Shown in pieces: positions 36,649 through 45,664 of a stretch of 64,000 nt of DNA. The position numbers and the translations under genes are program-made. Numbering within the stretch: the first letter of the stretch is position 1; the number at the start of each line of letters is the position of its first letter. Origin of the DNA: Pedobacter boryungensis (lineage in GTDB: Bacteria; Bacteroidota; Bacteroidia; Sphingobacteriales; Sphingobacteriaceae); assembly GCF_013204825.1 (NCBI RefSeq), contig NZ_JABMKV010000001.1:1390603-1454602 (forward strand), read 5' to 3'. The notes under the pieces are model-generated. The model saw only the letters and a program-made list of their open reading frames with translations. It did not search any database and had not been told where the DNA came from.

Positions 36649-36846
36649 TGTTCAAAAGTTCATTAGCTCAAATAGTTCAAAAGTCCACTGGCTCATTAGT
36701 TCATTAGGTAAAGTCCACCAATGAACTAATGATAATAATGACACCAATGAACTAATGATACCAATGAACCAATGACACTAATGATACTAATGACACCAAT
36801 GAACCAATAAACTAATGAACCAATGACACTAATGAACCAATGAACA
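36649..36846. repeat. Inverted double array of ATGA units after the VOC gene
   Basis: Reverse units (ttcaaaag, ttcattag, ctcattag) run to about 36705, then the core aggtaaagtccacc, then about fifteen forward units alternating 8-bp ATGAACNA with 9-bp ATGATACNA or ATGACACNA, ending four bases before the stop codon of the next (minus-strand) gene. The core is nearly the same as that at 35706-35718. Confidence 0.85.
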
Positions 36847-36849
36847 AGT

Positions 36850-37458
36850 TTACAATATAAAGCTTTTCAATACATCGCTGTATATACGTTCTTCTGCACT
36901 TCCAGCGGCTGTAACTCTAAATTCATATTCTAATCCGCTTGTTAAAGGTTGTAGCAACACCATGCTTTTTGTAGAAAGAAATGTGGTCCATACTTCGGTT
37001 CCTACCGTACGATATTCGAATTGATACACTCCCGCCCCGTTAATTTTATCCAACTTTATAGTGGCCATTCCCTTTTCTGTAGCTTTTACGCTAAAACCAG
37101 TAGGTTTTGGTAAAATTCCGACTGCATTAATACCTTTTGCCAAACTAAAGCCAGAGCTTAATAAAACAACTTCGTCCTCATTACCATAAATGGTAACGTA
37201 ATGAGATAATTTAATTAAAAGCGCTTCTAATTTTTCTCTAGCTTGATTTTTAACAGCAATTGCCGATTTTCCGCCGGTTTCTGCATCACTCAATGCCGCA
37301 GTATAATCATTGTCTGCTGCCGTGATTTCGCCTAGAGATGGTACAGGTGATGCAAAATTTGCATTCGATGTCATACTTTTGATAATAAAGTTAGCTTTAG
37401 CGCTTAACTCTGAATCACGATAACGTGTAAACGTGGTTACAATTTTTGGTTTTGACAT
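36850..37458 (-). CDS. Fibronectin type III-like protein of unknown role
   Basis: A 202-residue protein without signal peptide, starting MSKPKIVTTFTRYRDSE. The ORF can extend seven codons further, which were left out. Residues about 120-200 (PKPTGFSVKATEKGMATIKL ... YQFEYRTVGTEVWTTF ... LTSGLEYEFRVTAAGS) have the strand order of a fibronectin type III domain. The N-terminal half is helical and resembles phage- or surface-associated hypothetical proteins with a repeating Ala-rich pattern. No function is assigned. Confidence 0.65.
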   Translation of the reverse strand: MSKPKIVTTFTRYRDSELSAKANFIIKSMTSNANFASPVPSLGEITAADNDYTAALSDAETGGKSAIAVKNQAREKLEALLIKLSHYVTIYGNEDEVVLLSSGFSLAKGINAVGILPKPTGFSVKATEKGMATIKLDKINGAGVYQFEYRTVGTEVWTTFLSTKSMVLLQPLTSGLEYEFRVTAAGSAEERIYSDVLKSFIL

Positions 37459-37569
37459 TTTTTTATAGTTTAATACCATAGCAGTCCTATTTGTATGTTC
37501 TATTTTTTCAGTACAAATTTTATTTGCTACGGATGGGTTATAAATTGATGATTTAATAATTGTGAGTTT

Positions 37570-37871
37570 TCGCTAGCCAATTGACAATGAACATTGCCGA
37601 ATTGCTTACCAACATAGAGCCATTGCTTACCAGCATTAGACCTTTGCTTGTTAGCATTGAGCTTTTGCTTAACAGCATTGAACCTTTGCTTGCAAGCATT
37701 AAACCATTGCTTACCAGCATTGAGCTTTTGCTTACCAGCATTGAACCTTTGCTTGCAAGCATTAAGTTATTGCTTACCAGCATTAAGCTATTGTTTGCTA
37801 GCATTAAGCCATTGCTTACCAGCATTGAGCTATTGCTTACCTTTAAATATTAGTCATAAAAAGGCTAGCGA
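37570..37871. repeat. 21-bp tandem repeat array bounded by a 9-bp inverted repeat
   Basis: Eleven complete units of 21 bp (consensus close to WTTGCTTACCAGCATTGAGC plus Y) occupy 37601-37831, with a partial twelfth to 37841. Units 4-6 and 7-9 are related as a 63-bp higher-order copy. The array lies between tcgctagcc (37570-37578) and ggctagcga (37863-37871), exact inverted repeats. Several frames on both strands are open because 21 is divisible by three. The forward frame would give heptads like LLTSIEP, but no start signal supports translation. Confidence 0.9.
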
Positions 37872-38433
37872 CAGATTTATTAATCAAACTAAGGTGGTAA
37901 ACCAGCTTGCTCTTCGGGTAAGAGCACCAAAATAAATAGCAGGTTATTTTTAAGATTACATTGGGCATCACTCACTTTTAACTCCATAGTTCTACTCTTT
38001 TTTGCTTTACAGCAAGGTTTAAATTTGACTAGGGATGATAAAAAGCAAGTGCTTATTGTCTACACAATAAAAACCCTCTTTCTATTTCTAAAGTAGATAC
38101 TAAAACGATCAAAACAAATTACGCCGCTGCCAAGACATTAATTAGCAGTTAATTATGTTTACTTTAAAGAAAATGAACATGGAAGAAGTAGCAACAAACA
38201 GGGTTTTCTGTTGAACTGTTAAAGTTTGTTAATGGTGTTTTATTGGGCTAATTGTTTATGTGAGCTTATTCAAGTCATGGACTTATATTAGCAAAAGGTA
38301 AGCCGTAGGATTATCGTTTTATTTTCAATACTTTTATAATAGAATAAGGTAATGTTTATTAGACCTATCCACCGAAAAATGGTTGGACTATATACAAGTT
38401 AGACGTAATTTTAAATGACCGTTCTACATACTA
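37872..38433. other. Gene-free stretch before the DNA-modification pair
   Basis: No ORF of note and no recognised RNA gene. A small hairpin tgctcttcgggtaagagca lies near 37909. Two short T-rich segments could be promoter DNA. The stretch ends with the MTase start at 38434 and probably marks the border of an acquired segment. Confidence 0.4.
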
Positions 38434-39699
38434 ATGAAAGTAAAAACAAATAAAGAATTGATCAATAAAATATATAATGAAGATTCAAGGAATTTACTAA
38501 ATATCCTTGATATTAATATTAAAATTAAAAGTACTATAACATCTCCTCCATATTTTGATATGAAGGATTATGGTAGTGAAAATCAAATAGGCTTTGGGCA
38601 AAATTACGAACAGTATCTAAATGATTTACAAATAATTTTTGATAAAATATATAGCATAACAGAAGATGATGGGTCTTTATGGATAATAATTGACAGTTTT
38701 AAAAGGGATAATCAAGTTATAACACTACCATTTGATCTTTCTAATAAGTTAAAAGAATCCGGATGGTTATTACAAGATATTATTATATGGAAAAAAGACA
38801 AAACTGTTCCATGGTCGAAAAATGGATTTGTACAAAGAAAGTTTGAGTATATCTTATTTTTTACAAAATCAAAAAACTTTGTTTACAATAAAGATAATGT
38901 AAGAACATTTGATACTAATCAATTAAAAAAATGGTGGGTAAAATATCCAGAAAGATATAATCCTAAAGGAAAAGCTTTAGATGAAATTTGGGAATTTCCT
39001 ATTCCAGTTCAAGGTTCTTGGGGTGACCAATACATTCGACATTTTTGTCCTCTTCCTAAAGAGATGGTTAGTCAAATGATTGAACTAAGTTCCTCGGAAG
39101 ACGATATTATTTTAGATCCTTTTACGGGAAGTGGATCTGTTATGTTTCAATCGGCTGTAATGAAAAGAAATTATATTGGATTTGAACTCAATAGTGATTT
39201 CATCAAAATGTTTGATAATTATCTTGAAAAAACTTTTAGTAATTCAAGAAAAGAATATGAATTAATAGACAATCTTAAAGGACAATCCGATTTTGAATTA
39301 CAAATATTAAATTTAAGAATTTTAAAATATGCTAAATTACTTATAAGAGATTTAGATAAGCAAAAAATTAATTATTTTAAAATCTTTGTGAAAAATAAGG
39401 GTAAAAGTGAAATTAAAAATAAACTAATAAAAGCTGAATATACATTTGTTGGAGAATTTAAAAATGTAGATGACACTTTAGCTAACATTAATGAACTTAT
39501 ATTAAAACCACCATTTTCAAAATTCGGAATTGAACCCATAATTACTTTTTCGAATAATATAAAAGTCTTTAAAAATAAAAATTTTGGATACATTAAATCA
39601 AACTCATATTCTTTTCAAAAAGGAATTGATTTAAACTCTGAAAAAATTAGAATAATCAGTGATATCTGTGTTGACTTTAATGAAAATGACTACTTATAA
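38434..39699 (+). CDS. Site-specific DNA methyltransferase, probable m4C type (beta class)
   Basis: A 421-residue amino-methyltransferase. The catalytic motif IV is TSPPY at residues 36-40, and TSPP[YF] is more typical of N4-cytosine than of N6-adenine enzymes. The AdoMet motif I is DPFTGSGS at 228-235. Motif IV before motif I means beta-class order. Residues about 265-421 form an extra C-terminal domain, Lys- and Asn-rich, not recognised. The gene is visibly AT-richer than its neighbours, with many ATA and AAA codons, suggesting transfer. It is followed after 8 bases by the DGQHR-protein gene. Confidence 0.85.
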   Translation: MKVKTNKELINKIYNEDSRNLLNILDINIKIKSTITSPPYFDMKDYGSENQIGFGQNYEQYLNDLQIIFDKIYSITEDDGSLWIIIDSFKRDNQVITLPFDLSNKLKESGWLLQDIIIWKKDKTVPWSKNGFVQRKFEYILFFTKSKNFVYNKDNVRTFDTNQLKKWWVKYPERYNPKGKALDEIWEFPIPVQGSWGDQYIRHFCPLPKEMVSQMIELSSSEDDIILDPFTGSGSVMFQSAVMKRNYIGFELNSDFIKMFDNYLEKTFSNSRKEYELIDNLKGQSDFELQILNLRILKYAKLLIRDLDKQKINYFKIFVKNKGKSEIKNKLIKAEYTFVGEFKNVDDTLANINELILKPPFSKFGIEPIITFSNNIKVFKNKNFGYIKSNSYSFQKGIDLNSEKIRIISDICVDFNENDYL

Positions 39700-39707
39700 T
39701 TTAGATT

Positions 39708-41483
39708 ATGGCAAAAAAAACTACTCCCAAAAAGAAATCTAAAAAGTTATCTCCAGAAGAATTAGCTCAAAAAAAGGAACAGCGATACCAAGAAAAAGAA
39801 ATTCGAGACATAATGAAAAATGTCGGATTCCACAGGCTTCCTTATATTGACGGTAAACAATTTATTTTCGATAAGCGAACCTCGGAGATGGATGACATTT
39901 TCATAAAAGATAATGTTATATTAATCACTGAATATACAATAGGTGCTCCTGGAACGCATCTTCTTAAAAAGAAGGTTTTTTACGACAAAATATTGGAAGA
40001 TAAAAAAGCATTCATTGATTTTCTTATAAGTGAAGAAAAATTAAAAAGTTTTAGTGAATATTATAACTCAACAATAAAAGATAAATACACAAAAAATGAA
40101 TTGCAATTAAAAGTAATTTATTGCTCAAAGAAAACTATCTCAGATGAACATAAAAAGCTAGTGAATGAGATCATATTTTTTGATTATCATATTGTTCAAT
40201 ATTTTAAAAGTCTAACCAAAACTATAAAAAGATCTAGTAAATACGAATTTCTGGAATTTTTAAAAATACCATTTGAAAAATTTGGAGTTAACATTAAAAA
40301 TTCTTCCTCAACAACTACACACACCTTTACTGGTAATATATTACCAGAAGAAAAAAGTAAATTTGAAGAGGGTTATAAGATCGTATCTTTCTACATTGAT
40401 GCGGATTCTTTATTAAGAAGATCATATGTTTTAAGGCAAAATGGATGGAAAGACATTGAAAATATTGGGCATTATCAGCGAATGCTTGAAACAGCTAAAA
40501 TCAACGGAATGAGAAAATATTTAGCTGAACAGAAACGTGTTTTTATAAATAATATAATTGCAACAATTCAAACTGATAAGATTCAATTAATTGACAATGA
40601 AGAAAAAGTTTTAGAAATTAAAGATAATGGAGATATAGGAGATGATTTGCATGATGTATCACCTACTAAAATTAAAATTGAAGATTCTTGTAATATTATT
40701 GGATTAATTGATGGTCAACATAGAACTTTCGCATATCATGAAGGAGATGACCCATATGAATCTAAAATTGCAGAACTAAGAAATGTTCAGAATCTACTTG
40801 TAACTGGAATATTATTTCCGAAAACTGTAAGTGAGAAGAAAAAACTAGATTTTGAGGCAAAATTATTTTTGGAGATAAATAACAATCAAAAGAATGTTCC
40901 ATCTCATGTTGTACAAGAAATACAAGTATTAACAAATCCATTTTCAACAATTGCAATTGGCAAGAAAATTTTGGTCAAGTTGAATCAAAGTGGACCTTTA
41001 AGTAACACAATAGAACAATATTGGTATGAAAAGGGTAAATTAAAAACGGCATCGATTGTAAGTTACGGTTTGAAACCACTTATAAAAATAGAAGATATAA
41101 AAGCAAAAGATAGTTTATTTTATTTGTGGACTAATTCAGAGAAAGACAAATTAAAATTTAAAAACTCTGATGATTTTGATCTTTTAACTAAATACATAGA
41201 ATTTAGTTCAGAAAAAATAAGAGATTTATTAATAGCTTTCAAATCCAAACTTGATTCTAAAAAATGGACAACTTTTACACCAAGTACTAAAGACGGTTTA
41301 TTATCCGTATCGTTTATTAATGGGATTTTAAATGTTTTACGTCTATTAATTGAAAACAACAAAGTTGATACTGTTGAAAACTACAAAATCAAACTGGATA
41401 AAATTGATTCTTTTAATTTTAAACAGTTTAAATCTAGTCAATATAGAAAACTTGGTGAAAAAATTTATAAAAATCACTTTTAG
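39708..41483 (+). CDS. DGQHR-domain protein associated with DNA modification
   Basis: A 591-residue protein with the signature IIGLIDGQHRTFAYHEG (DGQHR at 335-339), then FEAKLFLEINNNQKNVPSHVV, as in the DndB/DpdB-related DGQHR family found beside DNA-modification genes. The N-terminus is Lys-rich (1-30). Residues 58-78 (SEMDDIFIKDNVILITEYT) have the strand-and-acid pattern of a PD-(D/E)XK nuclease core, but the lysine of ExK is Thr. The role may be regulatory, protective or nucleolytic. Codon and base use match the methyltransferase gene, and the two almost certainly form one operon. Confidence 0.75.
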   Translation: MAKKTTPKKKSKKLSPEELAQKKEQRYQEKEIRDIMKNVGFHRLPYIDGKQFIFDKRTSEMDDIFIKDNVILITEYTIGAPGTHLLKKKVFYDKILEDKKAFIDFLISEEKLKSFSEYYNSTIKDKYTKNELQLKVIYCSKKTISDEHKKLVNEIIFFDYHIVQYFKSLTKTIKRSSKYEFLEFLKIPFEKFGVNIKNSSSTTTHTFTGNILPEEKSKFEEGYKIVSFYIDADSLLRRSYVLRQNGWKDIENIGHYQRMLETAKINGMRKYLAEQKRVFINNIIATIQTDKIQLIDNEEKVLEIKDNGDIGDDLHDVSPTKIKIEDSCNIIGLIDGQHRTFAYHEGDDPYESKIAELRNVQNLLVTGILFPKTVSEKKKLDFEAKLFLEINNNQKNVPSHVVQEIQVLTNPFSTIAIGKKILVKLNQSGPLSNTIEQYWYEKGKLKTASIVSYGLKPLIKIEDIKAKDSLFYLWTNSEKDKLKFKNSDDFDLLTKYIEFSSEKIRDLLIAFKSKLDSKKWTTFTPSTKDGLLSVSFINGILNVLRLLIENNKVDTVENYKIKLDKIDSFNFKQFKSSQYRKLGEKIYKNHF

Positions 41484-41617
41484 TAAACTACCCCCCGTTA
41501 AAGCATGCTTGTGTCGTGTGAAAATAATAATAAGATTTAAAAATGCAGCGCCTTGAGCCGTAAATATATATTCCATAATTCATAGCAACCTCAACATTCA
41601 CAAATACAAATAGCTCA

Positions 41618-42157
41618 ATGAAAAATATAAGCTTTACATCTTTCCCCATCTTAATAACCGAAAGGTTAACGCTTAGGCAACTGTCAACCAATGATGGGCA
41701 AGCTATTTTTGCGTTGCGTTCTGACACCGAAATCAACAAATACCTTGGCAGACAACCAAGCAAGACCATTGAAGATGCGCTCAATTTTATCAATGGTGTG
41801 AATGAGAACATTCAAAAGAACAATTCGGTTTATTGGGTAATAACGCTGATAGATACAAAAGAAGTAGTTGGTACGATTTGCTTATATGAATTTTCCCTAC
41901 AAAAAAATAGTTGCGAGATAGGATATGAATTAATGACTAAATTTCAAGGACAGGGAATAATGAAAGAAGCAGCAACAGCAGTTATTGACTTTGCATTTAA
42001 ACCATTGCAGTTTCAAAAAATAACAGCCTTTACACATAACGATAATCAAAACTCGACAAAACTTTTAGAGCAATTAAACTTTATAAAGTCTGCAGATGCG
42101 GAAGAAATGCTTGATTTTACTACTTTCAGCCTGATAAATTCGCTAAACCAAGGGTAG
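41618..42157 (+). CDS. RimJ/RimL-type GNAT acetyltransferase
   Basis: A 179-residue GNAT protein with the RimJ/RimL layout: ILITERLTLRQLSTNDGQAI at the start, VVGTICLYEF, then the acetyl-CoA loop YELMTKFQGQGIMKEAATAV and the C-terminal TAFTHNDNQNSTKLLEQLNF. It probably acetylates a small molecule or protein N-terminus. It lies 134 bases behind the DGQHR gene. Those 134 bases hold no gene, and base composition returns to the background here. Confidence 0.87.
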   Translation: MKNISFTSFPILITERLTLRQLSTNDGQAIFALRSDTEINKYLGRQPSKTIEDALNFINGVNENIQKNNSVYWVITLIDTKEVVGTICLYEFSLQKNSCEIGYELMTKFQGQGIMKEAATAVIDFAFKPLQFQKITAFTHNDNQNSTKLLEQLNFIKSADAEEMLDFTTFSLINSLNQG

Positions 42158-42245
42158 TATTAATGAACTGGTATAAGATTAGTTACAATTAAGAAATAAG
42201 TATAAACTAGAAATCTTTATCTTAGGTTCATTAAAATATCCCACT

Positions 42246-42974
42246 ATGAAAAAACTAATCTTACCCCTATTTCTAATCGTTTTATTGTCCAGCTTTACCA
42301 TCCATCGTTTACATAAAAATAAAGCTGTGATCATTTGGCAACCCTCTCACCAAACCGATACAGGTGTAGATTTTAGTGAAGCTGCTACCTGTAACGCCAT
42401 CATTGAAGCTGCTATGGCTACTAAACCGAAATTAAAAGAGTATAAAGTTTGGAGCTTAAATAAAGAAGGTGTGCACCATAACAACATGGGCAGTAATACG
42501 GTGATAGAACATACGTCGGCTGTTATAGACGGTAAAATTTCTGGTTATGCCTATGAGCTACAAGAATCGAATAAGAAAAAACCTGATGTTTTTATTGCAG
42601 TCCACAATAACGGTGGCACAAAACGTCATGCCATTTGGGGATTTATACATGAAGGCGATCTATATGAAGCAGACAATAAGGAATTAGCAGCCAGGTTAAT
42701 TGCAGCAGTAAGTAAAGTGACTGATTTAGAAAATCGTGGGGTGCAGTTAGATAGTTCTACTGGACGAAATGATTATATCTGCAAAACTACAGGCAAACGC
42801 GGTTTTTATAGCTTAGACGAAAATGTGAATACAGCGAAATACAGGGTACTATTAGAAGTTGGAGATAATGGAGTGAGCAAAGCTTTCTTGGAAAATCCTG
42901 TTAATCAGAAAAAAATTGGTGAAGCCATCAAAACAGAATTAGCCAAATGGTTAACTGAGAAAAATTTAAATTAA
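42246..42974 (+). CDS. N-acetylmuramoyl-L-alanine amidase-like protein (Amidase_3 fold)
   Basis: A 242-residue protein with an N-terminal signal or anchor helix (residues 1-20). The zinc ligand pattern of Amidase_3 can be followed: His35 in WQPSHQTD, Glu45 in DFSEAATCNAI, His120 in FIAVHNNGG, and catalytic Glu204 in VLLEVGDNG. The first motif departs from the usual GHGG (PSHQ here). The enzyme would cut the amide between the sugar and peptide of murein, in the periplasm. Confidence 0.7.
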   Translation: MKKLILPLFLIVLLSSFTIHRLHKNKAVIIWQPSHQTDTGVDFSEAATCNAIIEAAMATKPKLKEYKVWSLNKEGVHHNNMGSNTVIEHTSAVIDGKISGYAYELQESNKKKPDVFIAVHNNGGTKRHAIWGFIHEGDLYEADNKELAARLIAAVSKVTDLENRGVQLDSSTGRNDYICKTTGKRGFYSLDENVNTAKYRVLLEVGDNGVSKAFLENPVNQKKIGEAIKTELAKWLTEKNLN

Positions 42975-43308
42975 AAGCATGAAAAGCTGGCGCTCGAGAA
43001 GCGATATATCGTCATACCCAACTTGATTGGGTATCGTAATGCGAAATATATTTCTTTCTATTGCTTTAAGATTAGCTACGCTGAGCACTGCGTGGTTCCC
43101 ACCTACGCGGGAATGACGAACTAATTAAAGTATCAAGTCCCGTCCTTTCGACTGGAGCGCAGCGCAACGGAGAAATCTTTCTGCTAGATTAAAGATTTAG
43201 CTTCGCTCGAAATGGAGAACGAACTAAGCATCAAATATAGCATCTTTAAAAGGTTTCTCGGCTTCGCTCGAAATGACGAACGAAAAAAAATCTGATCATT
43301 ATAACCAA
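42975..43308. repeat. Intergenic cluster of palindromic repeats
   Basis: Contains cgtcatacccaacttgattg then ggtatcgtaatgcg (43010-43043), a second palindromic piece cacctacgcgggaatgacga (43101-43120), and two CGTC(N)TTTCGA units, one with gagaaatcttt (about 43142-43182) and one reading cttcgctcgaaatgacga (43262-43279). These are members of the families at 27.9, 32.3 and 63.6 kb. No gene. Confidence 0.7.
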
Positions 43309-44313
43309 TTACTCCTCTTTCTGCTGAAACTTATAAAACAAATACCCTAAGAAAGGTAAAATCAACAAACTACCCAGCAATAATCCCCAACCTAAACTAT
43401 CAATGGTTTTAATAGGCGCTATACTCTCAAAAAGCGAAATATGATCACCATTTTTAAATCGAATAAAATTTGGAAAATGAGCATAACTAATTGCCAATAA
43501 AATCATAGTGACCTGAAATCCAGCCAAAATGCGCAATACTTTTGTTTTTCCTTTTAGCAACAAATACCACAATAATACGAGTGATAAACTTGCTAAACTA
43601 ACCGCAATTAATCCAACGTTATTTTGAAACACCCAATCAATTAAAGGCACATTCTCCATTTTTGCCGTTATAAAGACTAGCGCACCAAACACCACTGCTG
43701 CAATATTCATAAACTCAGCCTTTTTGATGAATCGTTTTTTATCATCATCCGCTTTGCTCTCTCCTATTAAATAAATTGCCGCTAAAAACCCACATAAGGC
43801 AACCGTAAATAAACCGACTGCAAGAGAAAACCAATTTAGCCAGCTAAATACATAAGCAGCTACAAATGTTTTAGCTTCAGTATCTATTTGACCAGAAAGT
43901 ACACTACCAGCTATGATCCCGAGAAACAAGGGTGTAATGAAACTAGAATAAATAAAGATTTTATTATACACTTCTTGCATCTGATCTTTAACAGCATCGT
44001 AATGTCTAAAAACAAAAGCAGTCCCTCTGGCAATAATACCAATTAACATGATAACCAATGGAATATGCAAATAAACAGACATGGTGCTGTATATTTTTGG
44101 AAAGGCTACAAACAAAATCACAATGGTAATAATTAGCCACATATGGTTGGCTTCCCATACCGGACCAATGGCATGATACATTGTTTTACGTGTTTTACTT
44201 CTGTTTTTAGGCGATGTAAATAATTCGATAATGCCAGCTCCAAAATCGGCCCCGCCTAGTAAAAAGTAAAGCAAAATAGCTAAACACAAAAAAGAGATCA
44301 CAACGTACTCCAT
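43309..44313 (-). CDS. cydB: Cytochrome bd ubiquinol oxidase subunit II
   Basis: A 334-residue membrane protein with about nine helices, the partner of CydA. Diagnostic segments are FLLGGADFGAGIIELF near the N-terminus and the AIGPVWEANHMWLIITIVIL stretch. It has no haem ligands of its own but completes the oxidase that reduces O2 with quinol electrons at low oxygen. The start lies 2 bases behind the cydA stop, so the two are one transcript. Confidence 0.95.
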   Translation of the reverse strand: MEYVVISFLCLAILLYFLLGGADFGAGIIELFTSPKNRSKTRKTMYHAIGPVWEANHMWLIITIVILFVAFPKIYSTMSVYLHIPLVIMLIGIIARGTAFVFRHYDAVKDQMQEVYNKIFIYSSFITPLFLGIIAGSVLSGQIDTEAKTFVAAYVFSWLNWFSLAVGLFTVALCGFLAAIYLIGESKADDDKKRFIKKAEFMNIAAVVFGALVFITAKMENVPLIDWVFQNNVGLIAVSLASLSLVLLWYLLLKGKTKVLRILAGFQVTMILLAISYAHFPNFIRFKNGDHISLFESIAPIKTIDSLGWGLLLGSLLILPFLGYLFYKFQQKEE

Positions 44314-44315
44314 AG

Positions 44316-45644
44316 CTATTTAATATTTGATTGATGTGATGAACTATATAAAACTGGCACCATCTTAATTTGCCTATAGAGTAAAAAAATAACGATGACG
44401 CTGAGCGATGCATAAATTGCCGAAAACAGATAAAATGACCAAGCAATACCAGGCATAGGTGTTACGGCATCTTTGGTACGCATAACCCCATAAATTATCC
44501 ATGGTTGGCGACCAACTTCGGTAACAACCCAACCGGCTTCTAATGCGATATAACCTAAAGGAATTGCACAGACAAAGAGCCATAAGATCCATTTTAACTC
44601 TGCTAGAGGTTTTTTACGTAATAATGCCACAAAATAAGTGAGGGAAATAAGCACTAATAAACTGCCAATACCAACCATAACTTGAAAGGCATAATGCGTT
44701 ATGGCAATTGGCGGATGTTCACTTTCTGGAATTTTATCTAAGCCTTTAACTTCAGTATGGAAATCGCCGTGTGCTAAAAAGCTTAAAGCCCCAGGAATTT
44801 CAATTGCATAATTTACTTTTTTATTTTTTTCATCTACAATGCCACCAATTAAAAGAGGTGCAGGCTTTTGTGTTTGATATAAAGCTTCCATAGCAGCAAG
44901 TTTTGCAGGTTGCCTTTTCGCTACATCTTTTGCAGAAATATCTCCGCTAATGGGTTGTAAAACGGCGCAAATGGTTGCAAAAGCCGCAGCAATTTTAAAA
45001 GCTTTAAAATGGAAATCTTTATTCTGTTTTTTTAAAATCATTAAAGCATGCACACCAGCAACGGCAAAGCCAGTGGCTGTAAAAGCAGCTAAACACATGT
45101 GTAATGCTTGCGAAAACCAAGCTTTATTAAACATTGCAGCTATGGGATCTATATTTAAGTATTGTCCGTTTACATAATCAAACCCTGCTGGACTATTCAT
45201 CCATGCATTAGCTGCAACTACTAAAATCCCCGATGCTAGTCCGCTTACACCTACTACAATTCCTGTAAACCAATGAAACCATTTGTTTAATTTATTCCAT
45301 CCGTAAAGAAAAAAACCTAATGCAATTGCTTCGATGAAAAAAGCTGTTCCTTCCAAAGAAAAGGGCATCCCAAAAATTGGTCCAGCATGCTCCATAAACT
45401 TTGGCCAAAGCAGCCCTAACTCGAAAGATAGCATGGTGCCAGATACTGCTCCTGTGGCAAAGAATATAGCTACACCTTTGCTCCACGCTTTGGTAATATC
45501 TTGATAAACTTGATTATTTGTTCTTAACCATTTGTAGTGCGATACTGCCATGAAAAATGGCATTACCATACCGATACAAGCATAAATAATATGGAAGCCC
45601 AATGAAAGGGCCATTTGCGAACGAGCAGCTAAAAAATCATCCAT
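44316..45644 (-). CDS. cydA: Cytochrome bd ubiquinol oxidase subunit I
   Basis: A 442-residue haem-binding subunit with nine helices. The first helix has the haem b595 ligand His in ALSLGFHIIYACIGM, and GRQPWIIYGVMRTKDAVTP is the conserved C-terminal motif. Quinol-binding residues are kept in RQPAKLAAMEALYQ (Lys and Glu). The Q-loop is short, as in cyanide-insensitive oxidases. The ORF can start at a GTG (45665), but an exact promoter box covers that codon, so the ATG giving MDDFLAARSQ was chosen. Confidence 0.95.
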   Translation of the reverse strand: MDDFLAARSQMALSLGFHIIYACIGMVMPFFMAVSHYKWLRTNNQVYQDITKAWSKGVAIFFATGAVSGTMLSFELGLLWPKFMEHAGPIFGMPFSLEGTAFFIEAIALGFFLYGWNKLNKWFHWFTGIVVGVSGLASGILVVAANAWMNSPAGFDYVNGQYLNIDPIAAMFNKAWFSQALHMCLAAFTATGFAVAGVHALMILKKQNKDFHFKAFKIAAAFATICAVLQPISGDISAKDVAKRQPAKLAAMEALYQTQKPAPLLIGGIVDEKNKKVNYAIEIPGALSFLAHGDFHTEVKGLDKIPESEHPPIAITHYAFQVMVGIGSLLVLISLTYFVALLRKKPLAELKWILWLFVCAIPLGYIALEAGWVVTEVGRQPWIIYGVMRTKDAVTPMPGIAWSFYLFSAIYASLSVIVIFLLYRQIKMVPVLYSSSHQSNIK

Positions 45645-45664
45645 AGAAAAGGGATTTAATGACA

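Noticed and set aside
37601..37841. CRISPR array
   Set aside because: The repeats are contiguous 21-bp units with no spacers and no cas genes are nearby.
37905..37925. tRNA-like hairpin tgctcttcgggtaagagca
   Set aside because: Only one short stem-loop is present. No cloverleaf arms or acceptor stem can be drawn around it.
37553..37935. Leucine/serine-rich ORFs on both strands in the 21-bp array
   Set aside because: The unit length makes several frames open at once and no promoter or start context favours one, so coding was not called.
38390..38420. Integron-type core site GTTAGAC ahead of the methyltransferase gene
   Set aside because: It fits GTTRRRY, but no inverse core RYYYAAC or attC fold was found within about 130 bases and no integrase gene is in the window.
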